Positions 62,209 through 64,000 of a stretch of 64,000 bases of DNA are shown piece by piece (positions within the stretch are counted from its first letter, which is position 1; each line of letters starts with the position of its first letter). The translations under genes were made by a program, and so were the position numbers. The DNA comes from Faecalicatena faecalis (GTDB taxonomy: Bacteria > Bacillota > Clostridia > Lachnospirales > Lachnospiraceae), in NCBI RefSeq assembly GCF_012524165.2, contig NZ_JABACJ020000023.1:16251-80250 (forward strand). The letters are read 5' to 3'. The notes below the pieces were generated by a model, which ran no database searches, was not told where the DNA came from, and worked only from the letters and a program-made list of their open reading frames with translations.

Positions 62209-62754
62209 ATGAACCAAGGAAGAATTATTGTGATTACAGGTTCGCCGGGAACAGGAAAGACAACAACTGCGTCGATTGTCGCAAAAGAATCGAACATGGA
62301 TAAATCTGTGCATATGCACACAGACGACTTTTTCCATTATTTAAGCAAAGGAGCAATACCGCCGCATTTACCAGAGTCCAACGAACAAAATTTAGTTGTT
62401 ATTGAAGCCTTTTTAGAAGCTGCGAAGCGATATGCTCGTGGCGGATATGATGTAATTGTAGATGGGATTGTCGGGCCATGGTTTTTGGAGCCATGGAAAG
62501 CTCTTGTTCGGGAACATTATGAGGTGCATTATATTATTTTAAGGGCAAGTAAGGAAGAAACCTTAAAGCGGGCTGTTGAACGCTCAAAGTTAGACCGAAA
62601 AACAAATATCGAATTGGTAGAAACAATGTGGGAGCAATTTTGCAATCTGGGAATATATGAATCGAATGTTGTAGATACGACCAATTATTCCATTCAAGAA
62701 ACTGTTTCCGCAGTACAAGAAAAAATCGCAAGTAGGGCAGCATTGTTGTCTTAG
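62209..62754 (+). CDS. P-loop kinase-like ATPase
   Basis: 181 residues from the ATG at 62209 (AGGAGGAGTGAAA upstream). Walker A TGSPGTGKTTTA; SVHMHTDDFFHYL; YDVIVDGIVGPWFLEPW; VHYIILRASKEETLKRAVERS lid. Same broad class as the kinase at 52538 but with only distant similarity. The substrate is unknown; kinases of this type are common in gut resistance islands. Confidence 0.72.
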   Translation: MNQGRIIVITGSPGTGKTTTASIVAKESNMDKSVHMHTDDFFHYLSKGAIPPHLPESNEQNLVVIEAFLEAAKRYARGGYDVIVDGIVGPWFLEPWKALVREHYEVHYIILRASKEETLKRAVERSKLDRKTNIELVETMWEQFCNLGIYESNVVDTTNYSIQETVSAVQEKIASRAALLS

Positions 62755-62850
62755 ATTGTTTTGGTGCAATTCCCATTTATCGAGCAGATGAAGTTGGGGA
62801 GCCGCCTGGAGGCGGCGGTGCCGAAGGATAAAATAGGAGATGTTAAGGTT

Positions 62851-63582
62851 ATGAATAATGAATACGATAATGAGAAGTTTTTTGAAGAATATGCAAAGAT
62901 GTCCCGCAGTAAAGAGGGGTTAAAAGCTGCTGGTGAATGGCATCAATTAAAACCTTTGTTTCCTTCGTTAGAAGGAAAATCTGTTCTTGACTTGGGGTGC
63001 GGATATGGCTGGCACTGCAAGTTCGCAGAAGAACAAGGAGCTACAAAAATATTAGGGATCGATTTAAGTAAGAAAATGATTGAGGAAGCCCAAAAGCGCA
63101 ATTCAGGAAATCAAATTGAATATCGTATTAGCGGATTAGAGGAATATGACTATCCAGAAAATGAATGGGATTGTGTTATATCTAATTTAGCTCTGCACTA
63201 TATAGAGGACATAGTGGAAATATTTCAAAAAGTGTATAGGACATTAAAACCAGGTGGAATTTTTCTTTTTAATATCGAACACCCTGTTTTTACCGCAGGA
63301 GTTGGGCAGGATTGGATTTATACAGATGATGGGAAACCGCAATATTGGGCGATTGATAATTACTTTATAACAGGAGAACGAAATACACATTTTTTAGGAT
63401 GTGATGTAGTAAAACAACATCACACACTTACACAGATTATAATGGGATTGCTGAACAATGGGTTTGAGCTTAAAGTTGTAGAGGAAGCAGAACCGCCTAA
63501 AGAGATGATGGATATTCCGGGTATGGAAGATGAACTTCGCCGCCCGATGATGTTACTTGTAAAGGCGATAGCGAAAAAATAA
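62851..63582 (+). CDS. Class I SAM-dependent methyltransferase
   Basis: 243 residues from the ATG at 62851, with AGGAG 11 bases upstream. Motif I SVLDLGCGYGWHCKFAEEQG, motif II KILGIDLSKKMIEEAQ, motif IV WDCVISNLALHYIEDI, then LKPGGIFLFNIEHPVF. Typical UbiE/COQ5-like small-molecule methylase. The open frame continues upstream to 62761, but that part (SRLEAAVPKD region) is shared with a gene remnant in another frame. Target unknown. Confidence 0.85.
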   Translation: MNNEYDNEKFFEEYAKMSRSKEGLKAAGEWHQLKPLFPSLEGKSVLDLGCGYGWHCKFAEEQGATKILGIDLSKKMIEEAQKRNSGNQIEYRISGLEEYDYPENEWDCVISNLALHYIEDIVEIFQKVYRTLKPGGIFLFNIEHPVFTAGVGQDWIYTDDGKPQYWAIDNYFITGERNTHFLGCDVVKQHHTLTQIIMGLLNNGFELKVVEEAEPPKEMMDIPGMEDELRRPMMLLVKAIAKK

Positions 63583-63818
63583 TATCTCTATTAGGAAAAC
63601 TGATATACCCCAATTTAGAGAATGGCATAGTAATTCCTAGTGATAAAGAGAAAATGATTGCACTGGCAAATAAATACATTGAAAAAGAAAATGTAGATGC
63701 ACTCATTCTCGCCTGTACGGAGCTGCCACTTGCCATAAAGCCCGAAGATGTTAATGTGCCAATCGTGAATACAACCCAAGTACATATCAATGCAATTTAC
63801 CAATATGCAATTCGATAA
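63582..63818 (+). pseudogene. C-terminal fragment of an aspartate/glutamate racemase family protein
   Basis: A frame beginning just after the methyltransferase stop reads ISLLGKLIYPNLENGIVIPSDKEKMIALANKYIEKENVDALILACTELPLAI and ends HINAIYQYAIR. LACTELPL holds the second catalytic Cys of the racemase family. The first two thirds of the gene are absent, so this is a broken relic left at a recombination junction. Confidence 0.75.
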
Positions 63819-63841
63819 AAATAGCAAAGCCAGCCGAGCCA

Positions 63842-63886
63842 GTCAACGGTCAAGATGAACGGCGCATTTCATGCGCCGCCGTTGAC
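63842..63886. repeat. Nested inverted repeat (cruciform-like)
   Basis: Outer arms GTCAACGG/CCGTTGAC (63842-63849, 63879-63886) and inner arms GGCGCAT/ATGCGCC (63861-63867, 63871-63877) are both perfect. No T-run follows, so it is not a plain terminator. It may be a replication or transfer site or a leader structure of the following gene. Confidence 0.6.
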
Positions 63887-63974
63887 AGCCCCGCCCGTCT
63901 TTGCTAAAGGGTAATCAAGGCGGGAAAGCCCTAAAATGGCTTCACACCTATTTCAATAATTGGAGGAGATAAAA

Positions 63975-64000
63975 ATGAGATCAGAAAAGGAAGTTTATGA
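63975..64000 (+). CDS. Start of a probable aminoglycoside 6-adenylyltransferase (partial)
   Basis: Only the first codons are in the window: ATG AGA TCA GAA AAG GAA GTT TAT (MRSEKEVYD), after TTGGAGGAGATAAAA. ANT(6)-type enzymes begin MRSEK/MRTEK followed by a short helix, and such genes often follow racemase and methyltransferase pieces in gut resistance islands. Eight or nine residues are not enough for a firm call. Confidence 0.4.

Noticed and set aside
62761..62850. Longer N-terminus of the methyltransferase
   Set aside because: The added 30 residues lie on a remnant read in another frame; the ATG at 62851 has its own AGGAG and is where family similarity begins.

Overview
The window reads as a mosaic of mobile DNA from a gut Firmicute, most likely a Clostridia of the Lachnospiraceae/Ruminococcaceae type. 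The basis is AT-rich coding, strong AGGAGG-type ribosome binding sites, a conjugation gene set typical of such bacteria (Maff2, PrgI, PcfB, RepA_N, YodL, DUF4315, DUF5688 families) and a tet(W)-type resistance gene. No ribosomal or housekeeping operon, tRNA, rRNA or CRISPR array was seen.

Region A (about 1-44430, nearly all on the minus strand, so transcribed right to left) is one integrative conjugative element (ICE). From its right end it carries parA-parB and small accessory genes, SSB, two RepA_N-type replication initiators and a DnaC-like loader. Then come the transfer genes: PcfB and VirD4 coupling proteins, the Maff2 membrane protein, a VirB6/TrbL-like channel protein, PrgI/VirB3, VirB4, and a cell-wall hydrolase with 3D, M23 and NlpC/P60 domains. 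They are followed by DUF4315, a DUF4366-type anchored surface protein, an MT-A70 methyltransferase, topoisomerase III, a 2096-residue SpaA/Cna-B adhesin, DUF5688, a giant methylase/SNF2-helicase and a YodL-domain protein. A strong terminator near 3356 closes the operon. The giant helicase gene is split by a complete 2351-bp group II intron with its own maturase; splicing would restore a 2560-residue protein. To the left lies a separate sensor/kinase/response-regulator operon that runs off the window edge. The ICE relaxase and recombinase are not in the window.

Region B (about 44432-52018) is the end of a different element into which the ICE appears to have inserted: its tyrosine integrase is cut just where the catalytic HxxR box should begin. 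Upstream of the integrase are four tandem excisionase-like paralogues, a MazF/PemK-like toxin with a zinc-binding tail, and a sigma-like regulator with a 13-codon leader peptide and a hairpin that hides its ribosome binding site. Further right are a zinc ribbon protein, an ImmA-like protease, a degenerate S24/UmuD-like protein and a Y-family DNA polymerase. This operon diverges from an XRE repressor and a second ImmA-like protease, with repeated operators between the two promoters.

Region C (about 52020-64000) is a resistance and mobilisation island of changing base composition. It holds a truncated hxlR gene, a P-loop kinase, a mosaic tet(W)-type ribosomal protection gene with its attenuation leader, and a DUF1413-like gene. 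Next is a GC-rich mobilisable module (serine recombinase, TnpW, MobV relaxase, short RepA_N, cysteine-rich VLP protein). Last come an HTH regulator, a GNAT acetyltransferase, a second P-loop kinase, a SAM methyltransferase, a racemase fragment and the first codons of a probable aminoglycoside 6-adenylyltransferase. Gene remnants between the last genes suggest stepwise assembly.
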